In this document: one piece after another, positions 34,356 to 45,045 of the stretch
Layout: every line of letters begins with the position of its first letter
Position numbering within the stretch: the first letter of the stretch is position 1
Source: Seminavis robusta
Lineage: Eukaryota > Bacillariophyta > Bacillariophyceae > Naviculales > Naviculaceae
NCBI GenBank assembly: GCA_903772945.1
Contig: CAICTM010000506.1
Location: 1-62,741, forward strand
Direction of reading: 5' to 3'
Length of the DNA: 62,741 nt
Position numbers and translations under genes: made by a program
Notes under the pieces: generated by a model
The model's input: only the letters and a program-made list of their open reading frames with translations
Told to the model about the DNA's origin: nothing
The model's database searches: none

Positions 34356-35777
34356 TTACTCCAAGGTCCCCCAGAAGGCCAAGATGAGAATGCCCGCGAC
34401 AGCCAATACGGCACCGCCACCAGCCTGCAAACTAGGCATTGCCTGATCTTTCTGCAAGAGATAGGTCAATGGCAAGGCATACAGAGGCCCAATGGAACCC
34501 AGCGTGAGTGCCAACGCCAAGGCAATCTGAAATAGTGCGTAGTTGCTCAATGCAGGAGTGAAGAACGTCACGAAGAGGACACCACCCGACACGTGCAACC
34601 ATGCCGCAACCGACATGGAATCCACTGGCAACTTGTACCAAGCAATTGCGCCGACAGTTTCGGTTTCTGTGGATGGTGACCCTTGTTCTTCATCGCTGTT
34701 GGTTCTTCCAGTGTTGTCAACGTCGGGTTCGTTGTTGGAACTGGAAGAGGACGAGCAGCCCACAAACCAATCTCTCGTCTGCAAGAAAATGGAACAGAAC
34801 AGCATGACCACGCCCGCAAATCCAAACCGTACCAGATTGATTTCCCACGTCGTGAATTTCGTTCCGTGTTCCTTGGTCAGAACGGATCCGTAGGTGTCCA
34901 GCAGCACATTGATGATTGCCATGCCATATCCGTAGAAAAAGTCCCACTCACTCTGTGCCCGCTTTGTGGAATTGGTGGAGGGCCGGGTTTCGTCAACAAC
35001 AGCAGTGCTTCTGGATTGTGGCTCAATGCCGTCATCATCATCATGACTGTTCTGCTGTTCTTGCCTTATTTCTAATTGAGCATCCGGTAGATTGGTTTCT
35101 GTCGTTGGATCGATTAGCACATCGACACAGTTGTCATCCACTGCAGGTTCTTCAGGAGGGAAACTCCCGGTTGCCAAGGAAAGTGTCGAACGGTCAACAA
35201 GAGTCGTTACATCGGTTCTCGTAGAGAAATCCGTATCTTTCTGGTTGGCTAGTAGTTGGGCGTCGTGTTTGTCCGAGTTCATTACACTCTGCAAGACAAC
35301 CTCCTCTTGTTCTGCTTCTTCATTGTCGTCTTCCTGCGTCTGTCTGTCTTCTAGACTGACCAGTAGAATCCCCACGACAGTGCAGGCAATTCCTCCCAGA
35401 GCGGCCCACTGCAACTGTTCTCCCAACAAGGCCCATCCAAAGACTGCTGCCAAAAAGGGCTTTAAGGAATCCATGACAATCACTTTGCGAGCACCCAGCA
35501 ATCGGAGTGCTTCCAACCAAGCAAAGTCGCCTACTAGAATACCAATGGCCGACGACAGCATCAAGAACCCCACACTGTCGCCGGTAAACACTTGCGCCGA
35601 AAAGGGATCGTCTCGTGTGGTCGCTGACAAGACGACAAACCAAATAGATGCCAGGTTGCACTTGAACATGTTCAGGGCAAAGGCACTGCCTGTCCAATGA
35701 TTGTCCCACACAATGAAACCCAACGTCATCGTCAGGGGAGCCGCCAATGCGGCCACAATGCCCAAACCAAACGACAT
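34356..35777 (-). CDS. DMT/EamA-type membrane transporter
   Basis: 473 residues from the ATG at 35775-35777 (MSFGLGIVAALAAPLTMTLG). The frame extends to another ATG at 35939, which would add 54 residues with a basic, aromatic leader; I prefer the inner start because the first transporter helix begins there. Two sets of about five hydrophobic helices are separated by a long acidic cytosolic loop (residues about 145-270, Gln/Glu/Asp/Ser-rich). The first half carries the EamA-like pattern GDFAWLEALRLLGARKVIVMDSLKPFLAAVFGWALLGE, with its gating Pro and terminal Glu. The second half ends in GPLYALPLTYLL and a short tail. The substrate is unknown; DMT members export metabolites, amino acids or sugar phosphates. 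Confidence 0.8.
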   Translation of the reverse strand: MSFGLGIVAALAAPLTMTLGFIVWDNHWTGSAFALNMFKCNLASIWFVVLSATTRDDPFSAQVFTGDSVGFLMLSSAIGILVGDFAWLEALRLLGARKVIVMDSLKPFLAAVFGWALLGEQLQWAALGGIACTVVGILLVSLEDRQTQEDDNEEAEQEEVVLQSVMNSDKHDAQLLANQKDTDFSTRTDVTTLVDRSTLSLATGSFPPEEPAVDDNCVDVLIDPTTETNLPDAQLEIRQEQQNSHDDDDGIEPQSRSTAVVDETRPSTNSTKRAQSEWDFFYGYGMAIINVLLDTYGSVLTKEHGTKFTTWEINLVRFGFAGVVMLFCSIFLQTRDWFVGCSSSSSSNNEPDVDNTGRTNSDEEQGSPSTETETVGAIAWYKLPVDSMSVAAWLHVSGGVLFVTFFTPALSNYALFQIALALALTLGSIGPLYALPLTYLLQKDQAMPSLQAGGGAVLAVAGILILAFWGTLE

Positions 35778-36224
35778 GGTGCTTTCCTTCTCTCTCTTCT
35801 TTACTATTTGAAAAAGGAGGCACAAGGAGGAAGAGACGACGAAGGGACCGAAGAGTTGTGGTCGCTTGTTGCCGATGAAGGACGTGGTTGCAAAGAAGAA
35901 ATGAGGGTGTCTGAAACGGAGGGTTAAGGCTTTGGTCATTCACGTCTCTTCGAAGTCGTTTGAGACTCGACTGCGACTCGACTCTCACTCGATTGAATCT
36001 ATTTACTGTACCGTACCGCACGGAATTGTTGTACCGTACCGTACGGAATTATTTCGCGGTATTATTAGTAGTACCGGTACGTCTCGCTGTTCGCGGGGGC
36101 CAGTCACACTGTTTAGAAGTGTGATCTCGCCAGTACGTACAGTAGTGTTCCTACTGTACAGGTATCGATCGCACCGTACCCACCGTACAACTTTGTTTGG
36201 CGATTTTAGGCAAAAAGTTCCTGA
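35778..36224. other. Divergent promoter region
   Basis: This sits between the transporter (minus) and the sulfotransferase (plus). It is rich in GTACCGTACC-type palindromes at about 36005-36080 and 36130-36190. No ORF apart from the possible N-terminal extension of the transporter. Confidence 0.5.
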
Positions 36225-37553
36225 ATGAGCCCGTGGCCATCTCAATTTCTGAACCCAGGCTTGAGCAACAGACCATTGTCGTTTGGACAGTCGATGAGAT
36301 TGCTTAGACGAAAACCAAGACAGAAACGAACCGAACTTCATGGGTTATGCAATACTAGTAATAGAAAGCTCTTGTGGCTTTGCTGCTTGCTTGTGGCCAT
36401 ATTATTTGTGACCCAGTCGCTGATATCGTTCATTCCCGTCACATCTAGATTCAACCCCTCTGAAATCTGGAAGAAGAATGGCATCAAACTGACAACAAGC
36501 ACCAAGCTGGTATTTCCTAGCACTGGAGTGGAAGCCAATTGGGGTCTGACAACGGCTGCACAGGATTGGAGGAACTATGATGCCAACCGCACAATTGCCT
36601 TTGTCCATATTGGGAAAGCTGGGGGCTTGACGGTTAAGAATTCCACCAGCTGCCGACCAAAGAGTCCAAAGCAAGCTGAAACTTGTCTCAAAAACCGATT
36701 CAATAGCAATTTGATACTGCCACGGCAAGTGAAATACTACTTGCACATGCATTTATATCAGCCCAACCAACTGGCCGAGGCCACCAGCTTCTTGGTGGTA
36801 CTAAGACACCCCGTCGATCGACTCATATCAAGTTATCGATATAGCCATCCAGACAACTGCTGCAAAAGCTTGCGCGGACGTCCCTTCCAACCTGGTGGCT
36901 GTGCTCTTGAAAAAATGTCAAAAAACCCAGGAAGGCCAGCTTATGAAATCTACTCACGATGCTGGCCGTCGCCGGGAATGGAAGATTTTGCCCAGGCAGT
37001 GTTGTCTCCCTATCCCACAGAATTCAATGCGAGTCATCTTGCCAACGAAACACTGCAATATCAAAAGGAATCTCCCAAGTTGTGTCGACGAATCGCTCAT
37101 CGCATGGCGCGGGGATTAGGACCCAGTGATCCCAATCTACACATGTATTACAATTATGAGTACTACATGAATCGCACTGTCCTTGAATATCCGGACAAGG
37201 AAGTGCTCGGAATTCGCATGGAACATGTGTGGAAGGATCTACAGGATTTAGACGTGGCCCTGGGTGGCGCAGGTGTCTTCAACATGAAAGGCAGTGCCAT
37301 TTCCCATGGCAGCAACTCCTATTTTCCGTCACCGGTGTCTACAGCAGCATACCAAAAGTTGTGCTGTGTACTGGAAAGAGAAATTGCCCATTATCTGGAG
37401 CTCTTGTTCAAAGTCAAAAACTTGAATGATGCTGCCAAACAGGAAGGGTGGGAGAAAGTCCGGACTTCTTGTGGCATAGGCTCCCAATCTCTGGACGAAT
37501 GGAGAACACAGTGTCAAGCCAGAATAGAACAAGATAGACCGCTCTGGGATTGA
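36225..37553 (+). CDS. Golgi-type (type II membrane) sulfotransferase
   Basis: 442 residues. A basic cytosolic tail is followed by one signal-anchor helix at about 49-70 (LLWLCCLLVAILFVTQSLIS). The luminal domain opens with the 5'-phosphosulfate loop at 128-134 (AFVHIGKAGGLTVKN, where the family has KxGGT/S). The 3'-phosphate motif is at about 193-204 (LRHPVDRLISSYRY, with conserved Arg and Ser). Both bind the donor PAPS. Several Asn-X-Ser/Thr sites and paired Cys fit a luminal location. The family sulfates carbohydrates or proteins in the secretory route; the acceptor cannot be read from the sequence. An alternative start at codon 24 (MRLLRRKP) would keep the topology. Confidence 0.85.
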   Translation: MSPWPSQFLNPGLSNRPLSFGQSMRLLRRKPRQKRTELHGLCNTSNRKLLWLCCLLVAILFVTQSLISFIPVTSRFNPSEIWKKNGIKLTTSTKLVFPSTGVEANWGLTTAAQDWRNYDANRTIAFVHIGKAGGLTVKNSTSCRPKSPKQAETCLKNRFNSNLILPRQVKYYLHMHLYQPNQLAEATSFLVVLRHPVDRLISSYRYSHPDNCCKSLRGRPFQPGGCALEKMSKNPGRPAYEIYSRCWPSPGMEDFAQAVLSPYPTEFNASHLANETLQYQKESPKLCRRIAHRMARGLGPSDPNLHMYYNYEYYMNRTVLEYPDKEVLGIRMEHVWKDLQDLDVALGGAGVFNMKGSAISHGSNSYFPSPVSTAAYQKLCCVLEREIAHYLELLFKVKNLNDAAKQEGWEKVRTSCGIGSQSLDEWRTQCQARIEQDRPLWD

Positions 37554-38621
37554 ACGGTCTGAGAGGGCTGAAATGACCAAACACACAAAATCAAGTAGGA
37601 GTGTGGTTATGGATTCTAATAACATAGTCCAAGTTTTGAGCTCACCCATGAATCAGTGTGTAATCCTTCTAATCGGAAATAGTTTTCTCTGAATTTGTTA
37701 AGGCCTACTCTAGAATACACTGGCTAGTTTGCACATTGAGTGCTCCCTGCCAACCTTGTGGACAGGGATCTTGACAATCCAACACATCTTTCCTCCACAA
37801 CTTCGCAGAAAAAGCTCCAAAAACTGAGAGCTTGATGTCGTGATTGCTGCTGTCGTGTGGCTATAATGGAAATGTTTGCTGTATTGGGACACAAACCCAG
37901 ACAATAAGAAACCAACTTTTGATTGACACAGGAAGCCATTCCACAGTTCCCTTACTGCAAAAGCCTGTGTTATCGAACAGAGGTTGTGCCAGCACATTAA
38001 TGAGAGTAAATCATGGGGTGAGTTGAGCTGCGACCACTTGGCAGTGCTGCTAAGTCAAAGCCCTATCTACTTTCAACAATAACCCAAAGATCAGCCCCAT
38101 CCTGATCTGAATAGATGGCCAGATCCGTCTAGGTTGGTGGTCTTGGTGGTGGTGGATATCACTTCTTTCCACTGTGCGTGATGGTGCATCTTTCAGAAGC
38201 AACATGTCCTGAATCTTCGAAGAGAAGGTGCAAATGGTACAAGAGAAGATGCTACTAGTGCCTTCCTACAAACAAGTAACAGATTTCAATCGGCTGTCTG
38301 GCTGCTTGCTGTGCTTGCTGCAATGCGGGACGTAGACTAGCCTGAGCTACATGCATGTGCTCAGCGAGCTCGTGGTTGCATTGGCAAGCTCAAAAAAGAA
38401 GAAATGATTTGATTTAAAAAAAGATGGGATCGTTAAATCCACTTCAGGTGAAGCACCTCTAAATCTCTTGGGATATTAAATCCTGGATGACCTTGGCTGT
38501 TTATCTCAATTATTCATAAAAAACAGGCGAGAGTTGCTCGAGCCACAATGGCGATGGAACGGCGTTGTCTTCTTCTCCGTTGGCCAAGCAACATGATCCA
38601 CACAGAGAGCCCATAAGATAG
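37554..38621. other. Intergenic region, no gene recognised
   Basis: It holds the 3' UTR of the sulfotransferase and the promoter of the MFS gene. Short ORFs on both strands show no recognisable motif. Confidence 0.5.
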
Positions 38622-40202
38622 ATGATGACAAAGAAAAGTGAACCAACCGAGATGTGCAACTTGAGTTCTTCCGAGGCAAACGGGCAGGAAGCTTCGCCAC
38701 AGCAAGCGGCTGGTTATGGTCTCATCCACATCCACACGAACAATAACGATGAAGTTATAGCACCACCAAAGAGCGTGGATGATATCGAGATGACATTGCA
38801 TCACGAACCAAACGATAGCAAGGACGATGCGTCGTATGGAGAAGAGAACGACGCTGCTGCAATCATGGACAACCGGCCACTGACAAAACTAGAGATTTGG
38901 AATCTTGTGTTTTGCGTCTTGGCTTGGGCGTGCACCATTGCCAACGTGACCTTGGTAGTGGGAACCAGCAATGTCGTTCTCCTTTCCATTGGTGGCGATC
39001 CCAGTCTCTCATCGGTGCCACTGGCAACCTTTTTCATGGGCGCTTCCCTGGTCAGCTTGCTGGTTACGCCGTGGCATTTTGTTCGGTTGGGCCGCAAGCT
39101 CGGTTTCTTGGCCGGTGTATGCCTTGGTTTGCTGGGCAGTGGCTTGGGTTGTTGGGCTGTTTGGATTTCTTCCACGGCACTGTTGATTGTGGCCACTGCT
39201 TGCTTTGGTGCTGCCATGGGGATTGGTTTCTACCTTCGCTTTGCCGCGGTGGAAGTGGTCCCCTTTCACTGGGCCGACAAGGCTGTGACACTGGTGGTGT
39301 CCGGGGGGTGCATTGCCGCCTTTGCGGGACCTGAATCCGCGGAAGGAACACGAGGCAAGTTTGGAGACGAAGAGCATCTACTCTATCTTGGTGTTTTTAT
39401 CATGACTGCTATTTTCAATGTGGCCAATGGGATCTTTACCGCTTCGGTACAGTTTCCCGACACTAGCAGCAGCCCGGCCAAGAAACAAACGTCCCATATC
39501 AACAACAGTCCCCCGCATTGGCCACAGCGTGTCTGGGCCATTCTACAGAGTCGAAACTTTATTGTCCCCATGTTGATCTCGGCAGGATCCTGGATTATCA
39601 TGGCCTTGCCCATGAGTGTCCTCCGTGTGGCCATGCATCAGGTGGGCTTTTCGTCGCGACAATCCCTCCTCACTATTGAACTACATTTCTTTGGAATGTA
39701 CGCACCGGGATTCTTTACTGGACGGTGGATTGCATCGTACGGGCCTCGCGTGGTCGCGGTGGGATCTGTGGCGGTGTTCTTGGCCGCCCTCGCGTGTTTG
39801 CAAACCACCAACGAGTACAATGACGACAGCTCGAACATTGCCCTCTGGATCGTTGGGATGGTCCTTATTGGAGTGGGTTGGAACTGTGCGTTTTCTGGTA
39901 GCACTGTCGGGTCTACTCGCGCCTACAACAGCCGACCGGACTGCAAATCGGCCATTCAAGCCGCGAACGACGGCTTGACGTTCTTGTTGGCGGGAGCCGT
40001 CATTTGCTCAGCGAGTTCCATCTACCAAGCTGGAGGAGAAGGCATGGAAGGATGGCGGGTGGTCAATTGGGTCGTTGTGGGCTTCATTGGGGTGTTTTCG
40101 CTCATTTTGTTCCTTGACGTGGTTATGGATCGATTCTCGCTCTCTGGCGCAGGAGTTCAGGTTGATGTTTGGTCACTTCCGTCCAGCAAGATTCCAAAAT
40201 GA
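38622..40202 (+). CDS. Major facilitator superfamily transporter
   Basis: 526 residues in one exon. Two ATGs are adjacent at the start (38622 and 38625). A hydrophilic N-terminal tail of about 90 residues precedes 12 predicted helices, beginning at LEIWNLVFCVLAWACTIANV. The loop between helices 2 and 3 carries FVRLGRKLGFLAG, the MFS motif A (G-x-L-a-D-r-x-GRK). The central loop is short and Ser/Lys-rich (DTSSSPAKKQTSH). The second half includes the equivalent GRWIASYGPRVVAVG. The family moves small solutes by proton or sodium coupling; the pattern looks more like prokaryotic-type multidrug or metabolite permeases than sugar porters. Substrate unknown. Confidence 0.85.
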   Translation: MMTKKSEPTEMCNLSSSEANGQEASPQQAAGYGLIHIHTNNNDEVIAPPKSVDDIEMTLHHEPNDSKDDASYGEENDAAAIMDNRPLTKLEIWNLVFCVLAWACTIANVTLVVGTSNVVLLSIGGDPSLSSVPLATFFMGASLVSLLVTPWHFVRLGRKLGFLAGVCLGLLGSGLGCWAVWISSTALLIVATACFGAAMGIGFYLRFAAVEVVPFHWADKAVTLVVSGGCIAAFAGPESAEGTRGKFGDEEHLLYLGVFIMTAIFNVANGIFTASVQFPDTSSSPAKKQTSHINNSPPHWPQRVWAILQSRNFIVPMLISAGSWIIMALPMSVLRVAMHQVGFSSRQSLLTIELHFFGMYAPGFFTGRWIASYGPRVVAVGSVAVFLAALACLQTTNEYNDDSSNIALWIVGMVLIGVGWNCAFSGSTVGSTRAYNSRPDCKSAIQAANDGLTFLLAGAVICSASSIYQAGGEGMEGWRVVNWVVVGFIGVFSLILFLDVVMDRFSLSGAGVQVDVWSLPSSKIPK

Positions 40203-40529
40203 ACCATTCCTTGTTCGGTTAGTTGTACTCTAGCTAGCTACAGCAGCTCATGAAATTGTACAGGTAATATACTAATGTATGCTAAACTATGAATGAAATG
40301 TCCTGGTCCAGAATTAGATTAAGTAGATGTAATTATTGAAAGTACGTATTTCTTTGTTGTGCCATTGCGAAAGGAGCCAACACGGTGCCGTCAACGGCGT
40401 TCCTGTTTTAGATTTACGGAGTAGTGTGGAGGTGGGTGCTTTCAACGGCTGAGTAGCGTCAATTTTGTGCGTGTATTGTTGTTTCACGTCTCAATGCGAG
40501 CATCGCAAAAACCAAAACAGAAGAGTTGC
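40203..40529. other. Convergent intergenic region
   Basis: This lies between the MFS transporter (plus) and the GTPase (minus). No gene recognised. Confidence 0.5.
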
Positions 40530-42412
40530 CTAATCCTGCTTGGGTTTTGGAGGCGGTTGATTCATAGCCTTGTACATCCCTTGAATTCTGTCGTAGAATT
40601 CCCTGATTTGCTGGAGGGATGGTTGCAAAAGGACGGAAAGGGTGAGAATCGAATGAGTTGTCTAAGATAAGCGCAACAGAAAACGTTAGCACATACCTCG
40701 AATTTCGTAATGACCAAAATTCCGAGAAAGCAGAGAGCAAACGACATGAACTCCTTCAGTAGCTGAGACGTCGAAATACAGACGTTGTGCGAGCACGTCA
40801 AGTCGACAAAGAACTTGACCAGGTAGGAAATTCCAGCAGTGGCAAGAGGAATGATGTAACTGCAAACGACAAACAGCAACAAAAAGCAGTGAGAGACGGA
40901 TAGACATACTGGACAAAATAATGGTATTCCTCCAAACAAAAACAACACGCACATTTCCATTCCAAACAAAGGATTGCGTTGTTCGTTGAGTTTTCGGTAG
41001 GACACAAACTGCTCGTCGATAGCAATTTGAACGTCTCGTCGCGATTTCTGAATGTTTTTCGAACTCCCAAAATTAGCTCTTGCATCAAAGATCTCGAGCG
41101 CCTGCGTGACGTTATGTTTGTGGTCATCCTCCAACTGTTGCACATTGACAAAGCTGCTACAGCTTGGACCGGCAATGCGATCCATGACCTCCTTGTAGAT
41201 TTTGAGAGCCTCATCTCTGGCATTGGTATTGTTCGCCGATGCCGTGGCATCCAACATTGTCCCAGCCTCTGGGAACTTGGCCCCATCGGCAAACATTGCG
41301 GCGTATGCCTTGGTGTAGTTGAAAAATTCCTGTGGTCCCAGCTCTTGTCCGTGGATAATTTTGGGTGTCAATTTGTCGCTAAAGATGCGTCGACAGTAGA
41401 GATCTAGCAGCTTGAGGAACTCCGGTTCAATGTCCTTGACGGCCCCGTCGTACTTTTTCTTGGTCACCTTGGTTCCTGGATGGCAGAGTCCAAAGCAGGA
41501 TACTTTCTGAAAGCAATCGTTGATTTGCTCCCGCGTCTCCTTCAAATCGTTGGCTTCTCTCATTTGCATGACCTCATCGTTGAGGTATGCCTGCATGGAC
41601 TCGGCCATTTTGACAGCGGACTCTTCCTCATCATCAAAGTGCTGCCAATCACGTACCAAAAATTCGACGAGTTGAAATGGCTTTTTGTCTCGATCCGTTT
41701 CGTTGGACGCCATTGCCATTTTGGCATATTCCGTAAAGAGCGCCAAGTGCTGCAGGTTGTCTTCCTGGATTCGCTTGTCGACATTGTAGATCATATAGCT
41801 ACTCATGAGACATCCCAATCCAAAAATGCAGGTGGTGAGAGTCATGGTGGTCTCGTGATCAAACATGCCTTGGGTGTCCACCAACAAGACTGCCAATTTT
41901 CCACCATTCAGAAAGAACGGCTGATTCCACATCCAAATTCCAGTAGTATTTCGTTCACTTCCAGCCTTCCATTCAAAGCCCTTATTTCCAACAGACTCCA
42001 ATTGGTTGTACCATTGGCTGTCTTCTTCCACAAGACTGGGATTCTCTTCCAACAGATTCAAGAATCGGAGAAAGAAAGTCAAGACAAAACTCTTGCCGGT
42101 TCGAAAGGCACCCACCACACTCACGACAGAGACCTTGCAGTCCTCGGGCACTTTGGCCAAAACGGACTGCAGTTTCGCTTCATGGAACGTAAACGAATAC
42201 GCATCCTCTTCACTGCCAATCGAGAAAATCTGAAGGGCTTCCGGTGGACTATCTGTCACGACGTCCGAAGGATCCACAATGACAAGAGAGTCATCCGTCT
42301 CGCCACCACTGTCTTCTGTCTTGCTCGTTTCCATCTTGGGAGTTGGAGTACTAGTAGTGTTCTCATTCACGAGATCTGGTGGATTACTACTACTATCCTC
42401 TGCGCCGCTCAT
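40530..42412 (-). CDS. Atlastin/GBP-like dynamin-superfamily GTPase, three exons
   Basis: Exons: 42412-40953, 40859-40697 and 40610-40530, giving 567 residues. Intron 1 (93 bases) has GTGCGT and GCAG borders; intron 2 (86 bases) has GTATGT and CCAG. The GTPase domain shows the P-loop GAFRTGKS at 101-108, a switch I Thr (NTTGIW), switch II DTQG at 179-182 and the RD motif at 254-255 (FLVRDW), which in atlastins and GBPs reads the guanine base. A helical middle domain follows. Exon 2 encodes two hydrophobic segments (IYIIPLATAGISYLVKFF and FALCFLGILVITKF), like the hairpin that anchors atlastins in the ER membrane, and the tail is short and basic (IQGMYKAMNQPPPKPKQD). The likely role is ER membrane fusion or shaping. 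Intron 1 has no stop and is a multiple of three, so its retention would also give a complete protein up to exon 2. Confidence 0.85.
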
Positions 42413-43067
42413 GGTGGTTGTTGTTGGTGAGAAATCAAATATAAATAATCAGTGATCAAAAGGACCTTCGAGCTGTCTGTCGGCTTCGTTGATGTGATTT
42501 GTGTGAGTGATGAGCTTCACGGAAGTTTCGCAGAGGGTGATTGGGCCGTTGACTGTCATTCAAAAGTGGGTCGATTGAGTCGAGTTACTCAGTCGAATGC
42601 TTCATTCGATTCATCATTCGATTCAATCATCAATCTAATCGGAAGCCTTTCGTGTGCGGCCAATGGGAACGGACTGTCAACCCGCTCGGAAGGCGGATTC
42701 CACCTCTTGGCAACAACCATACCTGGTACCGGCACTGTATTTCGTACATTCGGTGTACGATGTATGCCCCTGACCTGTATTTCGAAATGCTAAGAACTAG
42801 CTAGCTAGGCAGGAGACTACAACCTGATTTTGTATCATTCAATTCTAGACTCCGCTTCTAAATAGCTAGGCACAATGAAGGCACATCATGGGCACCACTG
42901 ATTGCCAGCCAGCCACAGTGCCAGTAGTAACAATCAATTTCTTTTTATAGTTTTTTTAAATATAGCTACCTTGCAGATAGACCTTTCCATTTTTGGAGTT
43001 TTCTTCTTCTTGAACACATGCACCAACAATTTCACATGGACACAACCTTATAGGGATTTCACACACA
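42413..43067. other. Intergenic DNA including the duplicated 3' flank of Hint copy 4
   Basis: From about 42773 to 43067 the sequence matches 53403-53690 (for example CTAAATAGCTAGGCACAATG and TTGCCAGCCA), so the 3' flank was copied along with the Hint gene. The left part holds the promoter of the GTPase gene. Confidence 0.7.
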
Positions 43068-44984
43068 TTAGTCAACCTTCTTGGCCTTGTTGACAATCTT
43101 CATCTTGAAGTTGAAGGGTGCCACAACATTGATAAGGGCAAGAAAACATCCAGAGGCCATCAAGGGAAGGCCAAACATCTTGAAGAACAGCTCAATTCCA
43201 TGGGCCAGCATTCCTACAAAACTTGTCATCATCAACACAGTATCCACAACTCCAGCATTTGCAGACGCAACGTAGAGCTTGTCAACTCCTTTGGAGAATG
43301 GCAAAAATGCTTCCCCATCCATATCCACCTCACAGAAGGCACTGTTGACATGGATACAGAGCAACCTCAGGGGAGAGGTGATCAAGTGGGTGAATGCCTG
43401 CCTGTGCATCAAGGGCTTTCCAGCAACCACCACATATTCATTATCAGTGTAGCGAGGGTTGTTGTAGGAGGAGGCAAGAAGGCCATTGACCACAATGGTT
43501 CCATCCTCAGTGGCAGGAGAGAAGCCTCCCATGAGCTTGACAGTGGTAATGGCAGTCACTTTGGCTGTCTTTGTGGAATGACCATGCTCCATGAGGGACA
43601 AGTTGTCGCCAACCTTAACATGTCCAGCCTCCACAGGGTACTGCTGGTCATTGATGTAGATCATGTGCTTGGGGGTCATCTCAATCTTGTTTCCACTGTC
43701 AGTGACAATCTGGAGGTACTCTGATTCCCTGGCTTGGCTTGCAGCAAGCTTCTCAGGTGTCCTGTGGAGCCAAGCATATACCTTTTGGAACTGGCCAGAG
43801 GAAGTCAACACCAGGTCATTGATCCTGAGCTCATCCATTCTCTTGGGACCCTCAGGTGTCATGGTTGTCATGGAGGCAGAGAAGCAGTCATAGTAGGTTC
43901 TGCACACATCGCCACTTGGACATTGAGCATCTACATGTCCACGGGTTCGGTAGCTGTAGTGAGCACCACCACTCAGAAGAAGGTAATCACAATCCGTATC
44001 TTCGTTACATGAGCATTTCTTGTCACCATTGACGGTCTCACAGGTAAAGTCACCATTACAGTCATCATCATCTTGGCATTGGTCCAAAGAAACTTCATAC
44101 GATTGCAATCTTCGGCCAGAATTTGATCCAGGTTGAAAGCGCCCAACAGAGAATACGCTGCAGTCATCTTCTTCATCATCACAATCCAGCCGGAACTCCT
44201 GGTGTGGGTTAGATTCCATGTAGATGCCTTCGTAACGAAACTTTTTGGGACGACCTTCTCCTCCTCCACCTCCTCCGAGCTTCCTCCTGTCCGCATCCTC
44301 CTCTCTCCTGTTGATCCCAGCAAGGTTAAGGGGACGAGTGTATTCAACACCATCCACAGTCACCACAGCATTGCAATGCTCCGAGTTCTCCTGGAATCGC
44401 CTGTAGGCTGTGTGCACTCCACCCTTGGGAGCAGTTCCCAGGCGCTGCCTTCCTTCTCCATCTAGATCATCGGACCTGTCCAAACCACCACCAACTGAAT
44501 CTTGTAGCTTCCTCATGAGAAACCTGTGGGCAACACCACTATCCGCCTTGAGGAAAATCAAGCTGGCCTCAGGCCTGGTCTCTACCACATTGCCAGTATG
44601 GGAATCCACCAAGTGTCCACTGCCATCCACCACAACCTCCTTGGTGAGGGCCACGACTGCCCAGACAAGACCAAAAGACATGGTGAGGAGCAACAGGATT
44701 GCCACCAAAGACAAGCCAAGTCCCTTCTTGAGGCCCTTCTTCTTCTGCTTCTCCTTGTACAGATCTTCCACAATGCTGAAGAGCTCTCCAGCATCGATCT
44801 TGCCATCACCATTGGCATCGTACTTAACAAGTAGCTGTTCTTCATCATCCAGGAATCCCTTGTTGCCACGATCAAATTTTGAGGACCTGACTGAGAGGCG
44901 TTGGCGAGGGCCATCCTTGCTGGACTTCTGATCATCCATGGTGAGGATGCTGGCTTCGTCTTTGATTGTCTTGGTTGGATCCAT
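43068..44984 (-). CDS. EF-hand/transmembrane/Hint-domain protein, copy 4 (intact)
   Basis: 638 residues in one exon. Residues 56-67 form a canonical EF-hand loop (DANGDGKIDAGE); residues 38-49 (DRGNKGFLDDEE) look like a second, imperfect loop. A helix at 89-113 (LGLSLVAILLLLTMSFGLVW) with Lys-rich flank on the N-terminal side is a signal anchor, placing the EF-hand in the cytosol and the rest outside or in a lumen. An acidic segment and a Cys-rich region follow (DQCQDDDDCNGDFTC, CSCNEDTDC). At Cys367 the hedgehog-type Hint domain starts (YYDCFSASMTTMTPEG). The TxxH motif, T437-H440 (MTPKH), is intact, so self-cleavage through a thioester at Cys367 is chemically plausible. The last 90 residues are hydrophobic (AGVVDTVLMMTSF; FGLPLMASGCFLALI) and end in KAKKVD. 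Known Hint modules of this type splice or attach sterol; no sterol-binding segment is obvious. Function of the whole is unknown. Confidence 0.9.
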   Translation of the reverse strand: MDPTKTIKDEASILTMDDQKSSKDGPRQRLSVRSSKFDRGNKGFLDDEEQLLVKYDANGDGKIDAGELFSIVEDLYKEKQKKKGLKKGLGLSLVAILLLLTMSFGLVWAVVALTKEVVVDGSGHLVDSHTGNVVETRPEASLIFLKADSGVAHRFLMRKLQDSVGGGLDRSDDLDGEGRQRLGTAPKGGVHTAYRRFQENSEHCNAVVTVDGVEYTRPLNLAGINRREEDADRRKLGGGGGGEGRPKKFRYEGIYMESNPHQEFRLDCDDEEDDCSVFSVGRFQPGSNSGRRLQSYEVSLDQCQDDDDCNGDFTCETVNGDKKCSCNEDTDCDYLLLSGGAHYSYRTRGHVDAQCPSGDVCRTYYDCFSASMTTMTPEGPKRMDELRINDLVLTSSGQFQKVYAWLHRTPEKLAASQARESEYLQIVTDSGNKIEMTPKHMIYINDQQYPVEAGHVKVGDNLSLMEHGHSTKTAKVTAITTVKLMGGFSPATEDGTIVVNGLLASSYNNPRYTDNEYVVVAGKPLMHRQAFTHLITSPLRLLCIHVNSAFCEVDMDGEAFLPFSKGVDKLYVASANAGVVDTVLMMTSFVGMLAHGIELFFKMFGLPLMASGCFLALINVVAPFNFKMKIVNKAKKVD

Positions 44985-45000
44985 GTTGCTGCTGTTCTTG

Positions 45001-45045
45001 TTGCTGTTTTTCTTGTTGCTGTTTTTCTTGTTGCTGTTTTTCTTG
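45001..45045. repeat. Three exact 15-base repeats in the 5' leader of copy 4
   Basis: TTGCTGTTTTTCTTG occurs three times head to tail, just upstream of the gene on the minus strand (leader reads CAAGAAAAACAGCAA). It is a 5' UTR minisatellite; the copy-5 leader has more units. Confidence 0.9.

Noticed and set aside
40662..40696. A 35-base version of the last intron in the GTPase gene (acceptor TTAG at 40662)
   Set aside because: It also keeps the frame but is too short; the acceptor at 40611 gives 86 bases with a good pyrimidine tract, like the other introns here.
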